Shown here: in pieces, positions 47,659-58,080 of the stretch
Layout of the letters: every line of letters begins with the position of its first letter
Numbering within the stretch: position 1 is the stretch's first letter
Source: Kiritimatiellia bacterium
GTDB lineage: Bacteria; Verrucomicrobiota; Kiritimatiellia; UBA8416; YA12-FULL-48-11
Length of the DNA: 64,000 nucleotides
Direction of reading: 5' to 3'
Assembly (NCBI GenBank): GCA_028716365.1
Contig: JAQUPZ010000007.1
Coordinates: 248,001-312,000 of the forward strand
Notes under the pieces: generated by a model
What the model was told of the DNA's origin: nothing
The model's database searches: none
The model's input: the letters and a program-made list of their open reading frames with translations, nothing else
Position numbers and translations under genes: made by a program

Positions 47659-48800
47659 TCAGTTATACCGGCCTTCGTCTTTGGCGGCTTCGATCATTGC
47701 CACGACATTTTCTCGCGGCGTCCCTTTTTCGAGGTAATCCGAGGTTGAGAAAATAAAACGTCCGCCGGGTTTACCAGTGCGGACGATTTGACGTGTTGCG
47801 GCATCCACTTCAGCAGGTGTTGCATGTTTCAGGAAATCAACCTGGTCGATATTACCAAGCAGGCAGATACGATTACCGATTGCCGCCTTGACTTCTGCCA
47901 GCCGGTTATCACCGCGGGGCGGTTCCGCAACCGTTTCCCAAACTGTCATGCCGAGCTCGCGGTAATTTTCGTACAATGTTTTGGCGTAACCACAGTTATG
48001 ATATACGGTAAATTTACCTGTACCGTGGACGGCATTAATCACGCGTTTTTCGTACGGCTGGACAAAATTTCTGAAGAAATCCGAACTGGTAGTTGTGCTG
48101 TTGGCCATGTGTCCCTGGAACCCGATGCAATCGATCGCCGTTTCTGCCACGACAGTATTGTAGCTGCACATGGCATCAGCAACTTTGCCCATTAATTCGC
48201 GGTATAAAGTTTCGTTTTCATACGGCATTACATAAAAATTGTCCAGGCCGCACAAATCGGCACAGAAATTAAACGTTCCAGCCCATCCCCAGGGAGCAAG
48301 TACACCGCGAGTTCCGATAATCCGCTGCCAGGCGGAAGCGGTTTCGGATATCTCCCTGCGGTCCTGATCGCTCAGCGGTGGCATGTATTTAAGGAAACAT
48401 TCCATGTCGTCACTGTCCTGTAACAGGTAGCGTACAACCATGAATCTGACTCCAGAGGTAGCTGCGCCGGACTCGGGACCGACTTCTTCCTGTGTCAGCG
48501 TCCGGCCGGGAGTGATAATTTCCGTTCGCCGACGAATCATGCCGTTTTCACGGGATTCGGAATTTCGAAGTTCCCAGCTGGTATAACTTCTTCGAAAGAA
48601 GTGGGGTGTTTCAAACGCGCGATGTTTGGCCATCAGGTCGAAATCCAGTTCGTTCGCGAGCTCAACTGCATCGATAACGCGGTCGAGTTTTGATTTTTGC
48701 GGATAGTACCATGAAAGGTATTCTTCCTGTACGAAAGGAGAAACCGGCACACGGTCCGGAATCTCACCACGCAAGGTTGCCAGCAATCGTTCCCTGGATG

Positions 48801-48804
<4 letters not shown>
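47659..48804 (-). CDS. Uroporphyrinogen decarboxylase (URO-D) family protein, probable corrinoid methyltransferase
   Basis: 381 residues, cytoplasmic. Features are the N-terminal MTSRERLLATLRGEIPDRVPVSPF, the central GTFNFCADLCGLDNFYVM, and the C-terminal half VYHNCGYAKTLYENYRELGMTVWE, then LLGNIDQVDFLKHATPAEVDAATRQIV and GGRFIFSTSDYLEKGTP. These match MtaA/MtbA-like URO-D homologues, which move methyl groups via corrinoids with a His/Cys zinc site (HNCG here), rather than true HemE. Its start overlaps the Tat Gfo/Idh gene by 4 nt, so the two are coupled. Such pairs are common in sugar-degrading PVC genomes; the reaction is not established. Confidence 0.82.
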
Positions 48805-50156
<1,352 letters not shown>

Positions 50157-50208
50157 AATGATACTCCTTTCGATTTCTTGGACAGTTACAATACTCCAAA
50201 ACATGAAA

Positions 50209-50238
50209 CGTATAAAATTTTAATAGCTAGCATTTCAA
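50209..50238 (-). promoter_or_regulatory. Candidate promoter of Tat Gfo/Idh-URO-D operon
   Basis: Read on the minus strand: TTGAAA (50238-50233), an 18-nt spacer and TATACG (50214-50209), about 53 nt before ATG 50156. Confidence 0.4.
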
Positions 50239-50255
50239 GCCATCTGTCGGTTCTG

Positions 50256-51152
50256 CTATTTCCGATTTTTCAGCCGTTTTTTCTTCGAGGACTTTTCGCT
50301 TCCGCCGGCTGGCAGACAATGGTGGGCAGTTGCTCCGAAGAACCGTTTGAATGCGCGACTGAAGTCATGCGGATGTCGATAACCAAGTTCGTAAGCAACC
50401 TGTTTGACCGAGGTATGTCCGGTTTCCAGTTTTGTCCGTGCCATTTGCATGCGCCATCTAAGCACAAACTGTTTCGGACTTTTGCCGGCATGTTTGTGGA
50501 AAAGGTCTTTTAAAGCTGTGGCCGAAATCTGCAGATACTCGCAAAGCCGTCGTATGGGATCGCGTTCCATGGGGTTGTTTCGCAGAAATTCGATGGCTAA
50601 TTTCATGCGGTATGGTGCGTTTGGCGTTTGTCTGCAGCCCATGATCCGGGCAAGGCAAATGTCCAGGTCAAACCGTTCCTTCTGTAGAGACAGAAAGGCT
50701 ATTTTGTCTGGGAAGGCAACTTCGCGAACACAGTTCGCATTAATTGTAACAAGATGACGAAGTGTAACCCGATCGGGTTTAAAGATCAGGTATTTAGCCG
50801 GCAGTGGCTGGAGTGCTGAATGCAACGGCGCTGTTCGCCAGACCCATGTGAGAATCTTACATCGTTTGAGGGGTTTGTCCGTCCAGCCATACGCACAATC
50901 GGGGTGTATTATCATGACACTACCGGTCGGTATCCTTTGTGAACCGTTTTTGGTCGTCAATTGTGGAGTTCCTTCGAGGACGGCCATGTATACCCACCCG
51001 TCGTGCATTGCGATAGGGATGGGGTTTTCCGCAAACCAGCGATGTCCCCACGAGAGGTATAGCAGGTCCCAGCCTTCCGGGTTTTCGGGAAGCCATCGTG
51101 GCCGTCCTACCGGCGGCAGATAAATAAGACGCGGATATACCTTTTCGGCCAT
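50256..51152 (-). CDS. AraC family transcription regulator
   Basis: 298 residues. The N-terminal ~165 residues form a cupin-like ligand-binding half (HDGWVYMAVLEGTPQLT, then IPTGSVMIIHPDCAYGW). The C-terminal ~100 residues carry two helix-turn-helix units: IRRLCEYLQISATALKDLFHKHAGKSPKQFVLRWRM and VKQVAYELGYRHPHDFSRAFKRFFGATAHH, followed by a basic tail. It is divergent from the isomerase-like gene at 51357 and upstream of the Gfo/URO-D pair. It probably responds to a sugar and controls one or both units. Confidence 0.88.
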   Translation of the reverse strand: MAEKVYPRLIYLPPVGRPRWLPENPEGWDLLYLSWGHRWFAENPIPIAMHDGWVYMAVLEGTPQLTTKNGSQRIPTGSVMIIHPDCAYGWTDKPLKRCKILTWVWRTAPLHSALQPLPAKYLIFKPDRVTLRHLVTINANCVREVAFPDKIAFLSLQKERFDLDICLARIMGCRQTPNAPYRMKLAIEFLRNNPMERDPIRRLCEYLQISATALKDLFHKHAGKSPKQFVLRWRMQMARTKLETGHTSVKQVAYELGYRHPHDFSRAFKRFFGATAHHCLPAGGSEKSSKKKRLKNRK

Positions 51153-51288
51153 ATTGACTTCCGGTCATCACTGCGATTCGCAAATTACAAACGTAAGATT
51201 AGTACATCATCTCTCTGCAAAATTATTTTATAATTCTGGCACTGCAATACCGCAGGTGTCAACGGCCAAAAAAAGATCATTTCTTCTG

Positions 51289-51317
51289 TTGACGTTACAG
51301 TCGAGTTGCAGTAATGT
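51289..51317 (+). promoter_or_regulatory. Sigma70-like promoter of first isomerase-like gene
   Basis: TTGACG (51289-51294), a 17-nt spacer and TAATGT (51312-51317), in the AraC/isomerase divergent gap. The -10 lies inside the small inverted repeat AGTAATGTTACT. Confidence 0.5.
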
Positions 51318-51356
51318 TACTCGTATCACTAATGGTACTAATAAAAGGAGACCTCT

Positions 51357-52856
51357 ATGAGTCACAACTGTTGTACATGTCTGTCGCGCCGTCAGTGTCT
51401 TGGTCTGCTGTCGTCTGCCGCTATTGGTCTGACACTTGGGAAGGAGTCTCAAGCCTCGCTGTGGGGTTCCCGAAAACCAGCACCTGATTATGTTGATATA
51501 GACAAGATTCGTCCGCATCCCAAAGTATGTGTTGCGTATGCAGTTCTTGAAGAGAAACGGCCATACTGGCTCGGCTGGCCGGGAACATCGTATGATCTGG
51601 ATGCCCGCCAGAAAGAATATAAGGCAAAATTTGATGATTCATGCAAACGTCTCGGCATTGATGCAGAATGTGAACCACAACCTATTAATAATGACGACGG
51701 TGTTACAGCTTTCATTAATAAATTAAAGGATAAGAAGCCTGATGGGGTATTCATAACACTTCAAAGTATTTTTGACTGGCCGAGAATCAAGAAAATTCAC
51801 GGTGAAGCCGGGGTACCGGTAATTGTTTTTGCGCCTGTTGGAGTCTGTTTTACAGGGCATGTTCGCGATATCTCGCATCAGATAGGTGCTTATGTTGTTT
51901 CATCTCTTGATTGGTCTGCAGCTGAGGACGGCCTGCGGATGATCCGCGCGAAAAGGATGTACGAGGAAACGCGTGTTTTGTGGATACGTTCCGACAAGCG
52001 CGCAGATACCGTAATGGACAAGCTGGGCATGAAGATAAGGGCGATTCCACGAAATACGTTCAACGAGCTGTTTGATAAAATGCCTGAAAATGAGGAAGTA
52101 AAAGATGTATCCGCGGACATGCGGCATGCTGCAAAAAGAATTGTGGAACCGACGAAGCAGGACTGTCTTAATGCCGCACGTGTCTATACGACGGCGAAAC
52201 GCCTGATGGCGGATGAACAGGCAAATGCACTGTCGATGGATTGCCTGGGAATGGTCAGTTCCAAGGTCATGCCAACGCCGCCTTGCGGAGCGTGGGCAAG
52301 ATTCCAGGATGAAGGTATTACCGCTGGTTGTGAAGCGGACATGCACGGGGCAATTTCGCTGATGTTGTCCAGCTACCTGCTGGGAAGGCCTGGTTATATG
52401 AACGATCCGGTACCCGAGACCGCTAAAAATCTGCTAATTGCCTCGCACTGTGTGTCTGGCACCAGGATCCGTGGTTTTGACAAGCCGTCGGTCACGCATA
52501 TTCTGCGGAGCCATTCTGAATCGAACCTGGGTGTGTCGATTCAGGTGATATGGCCTGTTGGTGAACCGGTTACTTTGTTGAATTTGTCCAGTCCACCAAA
52601 TGAAATAATAGTTGATACAGGAACCGTTGTTGGTAACGTGGATACGCCCCCGGCAGGTGGATGCCGTACCTCGGTTGAGATCCGGATGGATAACGTGGAA
52701 GATGCAAGAGACGTGAAAGGTTTCCACCAGGTGGTTGTGCTGGGGAACCATAAGCGTATTGTTGAAGGTTTCTGTCAGCTTTATGGCATAAATGTTGTTC
52801 GCTCACCGGAGCATTCTGATTATCAGAAAAAAGAACCGGCCAAGCCGAAAGCCTGA
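51357..52856 (+). CDS. Tat-exported L-fucose/arabinose isomerase-like protein (paralogue 1)
   Basis: 499 residues. Twin-arginine signal SRRQCLGLLSSAAIGL; AAAAGGAG precedes the ATG. The body matches the L-fucose isomerase superfamily. An N-terminal Rossmann-like half (DGVFITLQSIFDWPRIKKI) is followed by ALSMDCLGM, GCEADMHGAISLML (Glu/Asp metal ligands), GRPGYMNDPV and ASHCVSGT (candidate His ligand). Cytoplasmic FucI is about 590 residues; this form is shorter and exported, which is odd for an isomerase that needs free sugar inside the cell. It is closely related to the next gene. Confidence 0.8.
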   Translation: MSHNCCTCLSRRQCLGLLSSAAIGLTLGKESQASLWGSRKPAPDYVDIDKIRPHPKVCVAYAVLEEKRPYWLGWPGTSYDLDARQKEYKAKFDDSCKRLGIDAECEPQPINNDDGVTAFINKLKDKKPDGVFITLQSIFDWPRIKKIHGEAGVPVIVFAPVGVCFTGHVRDISHQIGAYVVSSLDWSAAEDGLRMIRAKRMYEETRVLWIRSDKRADTVMDKLGMKIRAIPRNTFNELFDKMPENEEVKDVSADMRHAAKRIVEPTKQDCLNAARVYTTAKRLMADEQANALSMDCLGMVSSKVMPTPPCGAWARFQDEGITAGCEADMHGAISLMLSSYLLGRPGYMNDPVPETAKNLLIASHCVSGTRIRGFDKPSVTHILRSHSESNLGVSIQVIWPVGEPVTLLNLSSPPNEIIVDTGTVVGNVDTPPAGGCRTSVEIRMDNVEDARDVKGFHQVVVLGNHKRIVEGFCQLYGINVVRSPEHSDYQKKEPAKPKA

Positions 52857-52990
52857 GATTAACAACGACTGGTTTTGCTTGTTTTTAACTGGAACAAAGT
52901 ACTGGGGCCGGGAGGAATTGTTTGTATGGGACTTCAGTTTCTGGTCATAGCTACAAGGGGAAAAGACATAAAAAGAAAAAGGAGATTACC

Positions 52991-54553
52991 ATGCAGAAAA
53001 GTGGTGTTGGTTTTGGATGTAGGGCTTGTGGATTGAGTCGGCGTCAATTTTTGTCCGGATGTGCGGCCTGCATCGGCAGCGCTGGACTTGTACTGCCAGT
53101 CCGGAATCTGATTGCAGCAGATGATGCCGGAAAAATCCGCATTCATATTGTGTATTCACTTCATGGGCCGAAACAGGAAAGACCTGACTGGCCGAACAAG
53201 GGATTTGATTTTGTCCCCGTCATGGATCGAATCAAAAGTGAACTGACGAAAAGTTGTCCCGGCTTTGAGTTTGTTTCTTCGATGGCCACCGGGGAAGCCG
53301 AAGCCAAAAAGATTCTGGAAGATGATAAATCAAAGAACTTTGATGGTTATCTTGTTTATCAAATGAACTGCTGGAATAAAGTGGTTCAGACAATAGCGAC
53401 CTCGGGCAAACCGGTACTTTATGCCGACTTCCAGTTTGGCGGAAGTGGCGGTTTCCTGGTTTACACGGCTGGATTCATCCGTAAAAATGCCTCGAACGTT
53501 GGTTTTGTTGCTTCGTCGCGGATTGAGGACCTCGTTGAAGCGGTAAAGTGTTTTGAACTCGTGAAAAAAGGCGGCTCGATCTCCGATTTTACAGCGGCCA
53601 CCGCCAAGGTACGAATGAACAAAACTCCAAAGCCAGGTGATCTAACCTGCAAACCGGACAAACTGAAGTGCCTTTCAACCGATGAGTGTCTCAAGAAGAT
53701 GAAGGAATCAAAGATACTTGCCGTCCGCAGTAATACGCCGGGACCGTCCAGCACTGTACTGGGTATACCGCTCGTTAATCTGGCATTCTCGGAAATTAAC
53801 GAGGCATGGAAAGCGGCGGACAAAAATGAATCCCGTGCTGTTGCCGATCGCTGGCAGAAGACTGCAGCGACTGTTGTTGATGTCAGCAGGGAAACCCTTG
53901 AGACCTCTGCGGCAATGTATCTCGGGATGAAATCGGTATTGAAGAAACACGGAGCAAATGCCATAACGATTAACTGCCTGGGCGGTTTTTATGGAGGGCA
54001 TATCCATGCCTATCCGTGTCTTGGGTTCTACGAATTATTGAATGAAGGGCTGGTAGGGGCATGCGAATGCGATGTTCGCTCCACAGCCACGATGGTTGCG
54101 ATGACAGCGTTAACCCAGGGGCGCCCTGGTTATATTTCTGATCCTATAATTGATACCGCAAAGGGGCATATTGTTTATGCGCACTGCGTGGCTTCGAATA
54201 AGGCTTTTGGACCGCAGGGGGAAACAAATCCGTTCCAGATTCTTACGCACTCTGAAGATCGGCAAGGTGCGTCGGTACGTTCGGTATTGCCGGTAGGTTA
54301 TCTTACTTCAACCCTTGAAGCCGACCAGGGACGTAAGGAAATTCTCTTTCACCGGAGCCGGGCGGTGGCAAATGATCCAGATGATCGTGCCTGCCGTACG
54401 AAGCTGGCCGGGGAACCTCTTGGTGATATAGAAAAACTTTTCACTTCGTGGGACCAATGGGGCTGGCACCGGGTCACATATTATGGTGATCTCAAGGACC
54501 CCGTCTACGCTCTGGCAGATGCGATGGGTTTCAAAGTTGTTGAAGAGGCATAA
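52991..54553 (+). CDS. Tat-exported L-fucose/arabinose isomerase-like protein (paralogue 2)
   Basis: The track ORF starts at 52922. ATG 52991, after AAAGGAG, gives 520 residues with a twin-arginine signal (SRRQFLSGCAACIGSAGL). It shares with paralogue 1 the order TINCLGGFYGGHIHAYPCLGF, then ACECDVRSTATMVA (Glu/Asp ligands), then GRPGYISDPIIDTAKG and YAHCVASNK. The middle region (EVNEAWKAADKNESRAVAD-like helix) differs. Duplication followed by divergence is evident. It is followed 11 nt later by the IclR regulator and so is probably in one unit with it. Confidence 0.8.
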   Translation: MQKSGVGFGCRACGLSRRQFLSGCAACIGSAGLVLPVRNLIAADDAGKIRIHIVYSLHGPKQERPDWPNKGFDFVPVMDRIKSELTKSCPGFEFVSSMATGEAEAKKILEDDKSKNFDGYLVYQMNCWNKVVQTIATSGKPVLYADFQFGGSGGFLVYTAGFIRKNASNVGFVASSRIEDLVEAVKCFELVKKGGSISDFTAATAKVRMNKTPKPGDLTCKPDKLKCLSTDECLKKMKESKILAVRSNTPGPSSTVLGIPLVNLAFSEINEAWKAADKNESRAVADRWQKTAATVVDVSRETLETSAAMYLGMKSVLKKHGANAITINCLGGFYGGHIHAYPCLGFYELLNEGLVGACECDVRSTATMVAMTALTQGRPGYISDPIIDTAKGHIVYAHCVASNKAFGPQGETNPFQILTHSEDRQGASVRSVLPVGYLTSTLEADQGRKEILFHRSRAVANDPDDRACRTKLAGEPLGDIEKLFTSWDQWGWHRVTYYGDLKDPVYALADAMGFKVVEEA

Positions 54554-54564
54554 ATATTCTGTTT

Positions 54565-55386
54565 ATGACAAATAGAAAACATCGATCAGGACGACCAGTG
54601 CCGGTTGGTACAGATAGTGAAAAGAATGGTTGTGTTACACCGGCGCTGGATCGCGGGCTTGCAGTACTGGAATTGCTGGTTAATTGTAATACTCCGTTAC
54701 GTGCCATTGATATGGCCCAGGAGTTGAAAATACCAAAGGGTAGTCTTGGCCGTATTCTCAAGAACCTGGTGGATCGTGGTTACCTGGAACGTGATGACCG
54801 GACCATGACTTTTACCCTTACGTCGAAGTTGCTGACCATGGGCAGTTTGACGGTGTGCGAGAGCCATCTGATTGAAAAATCGCTGGATGTCATGAGGGAC
54901 CTTCGTGACCAGACACTGGAAATGGTCATGATCCAGGTTCCATTGAATGATCTGGAAGGCGTTGTGCTGAACACCATACCTTCCCGTCACCAGGTCCGGC
55001 TGATGGTTGATCCGGGTACTCATTTTGAATTTCACAACACTGCCCCGGGAAAATCTATTCTGGCTTTTCTACCGGAAAAAGATTTTGAACGGATCATTGC
55101 GGGTATCAAACTTACTCGAACTACGGATAGAACGATTACGAGCAAGGAAGAGCTTCGCCGAGAGATAGAGGAAACACGCGAACGCGGATATGCCATGGAT
55201 AAGGGGGAATGTGTTGAAGGTATTTTCTGCGTCAGTGCTCCAATCTATGACAGGAATAAGCACCTCGCGGCTACTTTGACGATGACGGGGCCATCGACCC
55301 GTTTATCGGTTACAAAATTGAAAGAAATGGCTCCACTGGTTATTGCACATGCCAACGAGATATCACGCCGTTTAGGATATGTGTAA
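54565..55386 (+). CDS. IclR family transcription regulator
   Basis: 273 residues. The winged helix-turn-helix is at about 25-90 (ALDRGLAVLELLVNCNTPLRAIDMAQELKIPKGSLGRILKNLV). A C-terminal GAF-like effector domain follows (APGKSILAFLPEKDFERII, then RERGYAMDKGECVEGIFCVSAPIYD), the usual IclR arrangement. It lies 11 nt after the second isomerase-like gene and likely regulates the local sugar genes. An A/T-only stem at 55388-55419 follows the stop. Confidence 0.9.
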   Translation: MTNRKHRSGRPVPVGTDSEKNGCVTPALDRGLAVLELLVNCNTPLRAIDMAQELKIPKGSLGRILKNLVDRGYLERDDRTMTFTLTSKLLTMGSLTVCESHLIEKSLDVMRDLRDQTLEMVMIQVPLNDLEGVVLNTIPSRHQVRLMVDPGTHFEFHNTAPGKSILAFLPEKDFERIIAGIKLTRTTDRTITSKEELRREIEETRERGYAMDKGECVEGIFCVSAPIYDRNKHLAATLTMTGPSTRLSVTKLKEMAPLVIAHANEISRRLGYV

Positions 55387-55511
55387 GTCAATTTTGCGCC
55401 CTTAAAACCGAAAAATTGATTCCTCTGCACGTGATGTTAATACCTTGCAATTATATTCATTCGGTATTGCGAAATGAGGTTTAGGGTCAACGAGAGGGAT
55501 CAATAAGACTG

Positions 55512-55540
55512 TTGACCTCATCCACTTCAAACTGTTAAAA
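55512..55540 (+). promoter_or_regulatory. Weak candidate promoter of PIG-L gene
   Basis: TTGACC, a 17-nt spacer and TTAAAA. The -10 is poor. Confidence 0.28.
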
Positions 55541-55611
55541 ACATACATAATTTGGTCAAATCAGCATTAGAAATTTTAACAACGAGTATATCTCAGAAAT
55601 GGAGAAAACTG

Positions 55612-56586
55612 GTGAAAAATAAAACTGTTGGTTCAATGATATTTGTTTCGGTAACAGCGTTGTTGATGTTTGTATTGTGCAATAGTCCAGTTTATGCGGC
55701 ACAAGGGGATTTGTCCACTTCTCCTCTTGCCAGTGAACGGGCTTCTGCTGTGACTTCGGCTGAAAAGGGTAAGTTACGTATCATTGCTTTTGGCGCACAT
55801 CCTGATGATTGCGAAATCAGGGCAGGTGGCGTGGCGGCAATGTGGGCGGCCAAGGGGCATAAGGTCAAATTTGTTTCGACCACCAATGGAGATGTTGGCC
55901 ACTGGAAAAGTGCAGGTGGTCCGCTTGCCGTCCGGCGTCTGGCAGAGGTTAGAGAAGCGGCCAAAATTCTTGGCATCGAAACTGAGGTACTTGATATTCA
56001 CGATGGTGAACTTATGCCCACCCTGGAAAACAGGCGCACAATTACAAGGATGATCCGGGAATGGAAAGCAGATATTGTTCTCGCGCATCGTTCTAATGAT
56101 TACCATCCGGATCATCGTTATACAGGTATCCTGGTGCAGGATGCGGCGTTTATGGTGACAGTTCCTTTCTTCTGTCCGGATGTGCCGCACCTTTCCGCAA
56201 ACCCGATCTTTCTGTATTTTTCCGATAATTTTCAAAAACCTAATCCTTTCCAACCAGACATAGTAGTTTCACTCGACAGTATAATTGATAAAAAGTTGGA
56301 CGCCCTTCTTACGCTCGAATCGCAATTTATAGAAGGTTGTGTTTCCGGACACGAGGGATTGATTCCCAAGAATGAACAGGAACGTGTTGTCCGTTTCAAT
56401 ACAGTTCGTAATAGTTTTCGAGGTCGGTTCGAATCCATAGCCAGTAAATACCGGTCTAAGCTGGTCGAGATGTACGGTGAAGAAGCAGGCGGGAAAGTTA
56501 AATGTGCTGAGGCGTTTGAGCTTTGTGAATACGGCCGTCGGCCATCAATTACCGATCTTAAAAAAGTTTTTGGGATCACAAATTAA
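55612..56586 (+). CDS. Secreted PIG-L/LmbE-family deacetylase
   Basis: I choose GTG 55612 (GGAG 7 nt upstream) over the track's TTG 55552. It yields 324 residues with a signal peptide (SMIFVSVTALLMFVLCNSPVYAAQ). Zinc motif AFGAHPDDCEIRAGG and the second ligand block YHPDHRYTG are those of N-acetylglucosaminyl deacetylases (PIG-L, MshB, BshB). The substrate is probably an N-acetylated sugar. It has no close coupling to neighbours. Confidence 0.85.
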   Translation: MKNKTVGSMIFVSVTALLMFVLCNSPVYAAQGDLSTSPLASERASAVTSAEKGKLRIIAFGAHPDDCEIRAGGVAAMWAAKGHKVKFVSTTNGDVGHWKSAGGPLAVRRLAEVREAAKILGIETEVLDIHDGELMPTLENRRTITRMIREWKADIVLAHRSNDYHPDHRYTGILVQDAAFMVTVPFFCPDVPHLSANPIFLYFSDNFQKPNPFQPDIVVSLDSIIDKKLDALLTLESQFIEGCVSGHEGLIPKNEQERVVRFNTVRNSFRGRFESIASKYRSKLVEMYGEEAGGKVKCAEAFELCEYGRRPSITDLKKVFGITN

Positions 56587-56715
56587 TCAAACCAATAATT
56601 TTTACTGCTGAATCAGAAGTATCGGGGCGAGAGAAAATCTGATCCGGTTTTCATGTAGATTGTGATGTTGACTGTTGAAGTTGTATTCAACATTTGAATG
56701 GGAGGGTATGATGTC

Positions 56716-58008
56716 ATGAAGGAAGTGAAACCTTTGCGAATAGCATGTATTGGTTGTGGAGCAAGAGCACAGACCTATACGCAACTGATGGTCAAGCGAC
56801 CGGATCGTTTCCAGGTTGTTGCGGGTGCCGATCTCGTACCGGAACGTGTAGAAAAAATGCGTAAAATATCGAATAATCCTGGATTCCAGGGTTTTTCAGA
56901 TATTGACAAATTGTTTGCGGTAAAGAATCTTGCAGACGTGATTATTATCGCCACTCAGGATAATTATCACTACATCCCATGCGGTCGCGCACTGGAGCTT
57001 GGTTATAATGTTCTGCTGGAAAAGCCAATTGCAACGCAGGTTGACCAGGTGCTTGAAGTCGAACGTCTCGCCCTCAGGGCGAACCGGCGCGTGATGGTTT
57101 GTTTTGTTCTGCGTTTTGCGGCGTTCTACCGGAAGGTGAAGGAGATCATTGATTCCGGTGCGCTGGGTGAGATTGTTTCCATCCAGGCCAATGAGGGTGT
57201 GATGCCCTGGCACCAGGCGCATTCATTTGTCCGTGGCCACTGGTCTGTTGTTGGCAAAAGTTCGCCCATGATTCTTTCGAAGTGCTGCCATGACACCGAT
57301 ATTGTCTACTGGCTGGTGGGACGTCGTTGCAGGAAGATAGCCAGTTTTGGATCACTTGAATACTTCCGTTCTGAACGTGCACCGGCAGGAGCGCCAGCCC
57401 GGTGTACGGATGGCTGTCCTGTGGGCAAGGAATGTCCTTATAACGCTCTTCGTTATGCCGGTGATATGCGGGATCCATGGCTGGGTATGGTGTATGACCG
57501 TGCGCAGGAAGCCAGCCCCGAAGCAATTACTTCCTGGCTGAAGACAAGTCCATGGGGCCGTTGCGTATATCATTGTGATAATGATGCAGTAGACCGGCAG
57601 GTGCTTGCGATGGAATTTGAGGGCGGTGTGACAGGAACCTTCACGATGACAGCTTTTGCATATGGCCGCCATATAGAGGTCTACGGCACGCGTGGTGTTC
57701 TCAAGGGAGGAGAAACGTATCGTCAACATTTTGGTTCACACTTGGTATTGATTCCGCACGAAGGAGAGGTCAGCCGTTATACAGTTCAAGCTGAAGATGG
57801 CGGTTACGAATTACATGGCGGTGGAGATCCGGGCCTGGTCAACGCGCTCTATGAAGAAATGACAAAACCTGATGGCGCACCGCTGGAAGCGGCCATTTCT
57901 TCGACAGTTCACGGTCATATTATTGGTTTTGCTGCAGAAGAAGCGCGTCAAACTGGACAAACTGTTGATATTGAACAATTTCAGAAAATGCATCTGAAGA
58001 AAAAGTAG
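56716..58008 (+). CDS. Gfo/Idh/MocA family oxidoreductase
   Basis: 430 residues from ATG 56716, with GGAGGG 9 nt upstream (the track starts at ATG 56698). There is no signal peptide. Motifs are ACIGCGARAQTYTQLM (nucleotide binding, GCG-R variant), GYNVLLEKPIATQ and SKCCHDTDIVYWLVGRRC. A Cys-rich insert follows (CTDGCPVGKECPYNALRYAG) with four closely spaced cysteines that could bind zinc or an Fe-S cluster. It probably oxidises a sugar or cyclitol inside the cell. Confidence 0.88.
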   Translation: MKEVKPLRIACIGCGARAQTYTQLMVKRPDRFQVVAGADLVPERVEKMRKISNNPGFQGFSDIDKLFAVKNLADVIIIATQDNYHYIPCGRALELGYNVLLEKPIATQVDQVLEVERLALRANRRVMVCFVLRFAAFYRKVKEIIDSGALGEIVSIQANEGVMPWHQAHSFVRGHWSVVGKSSPMILSKCCHDTDIVYWLVGRRCRKIASFGSLEYFRSERAPAGAPARCTDGCPVGKECPYNALRYAGDMRDPWLGMVYDRAQEASPEAITSWLKTSPWGRCVYHCDNDAVDRQVLAMEFEGGVTGTFTMTAFAYGRHIEVYGTRGVLKGGETYRQHFGSHLVLIPHEGEVSRYTVQAEDGGYELHGGGDPGLVNALYEEMTKPDGAPLEAAISSTVHGHIIGFAAEEARQTGQTVDIEQFQKMHLKKK

Positions 58009-58080
58009 TACGTAATAAAAATCGCATAAAAATCTGTTACTTAACGTGTTGGAACATAGAAACTCTCTGGTGAATAAAAT

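Noticed and set aside
51310-51321. AGTAATGTTACT as an operator in the AraC/isomerase gap
   Set aside because: Only 5-bp arms; mentioned in connection with 34419 but not strong enough for a separate feature.
52922-52990. Upstream start of the second isomerase-like gene in the ORF track
   Set aside because: It would put 23 basic residues before the twin-arginine signal, while ATG 52991 has AAAGGAG at the right distance.
55388-55419. Inverted repeat TCAATTTT/AAAATTGA after the IclR gene
   Set aside because: Almost only A/T pairs, a 16-nt loop and no T run; could be chance in AT-rich sequence.
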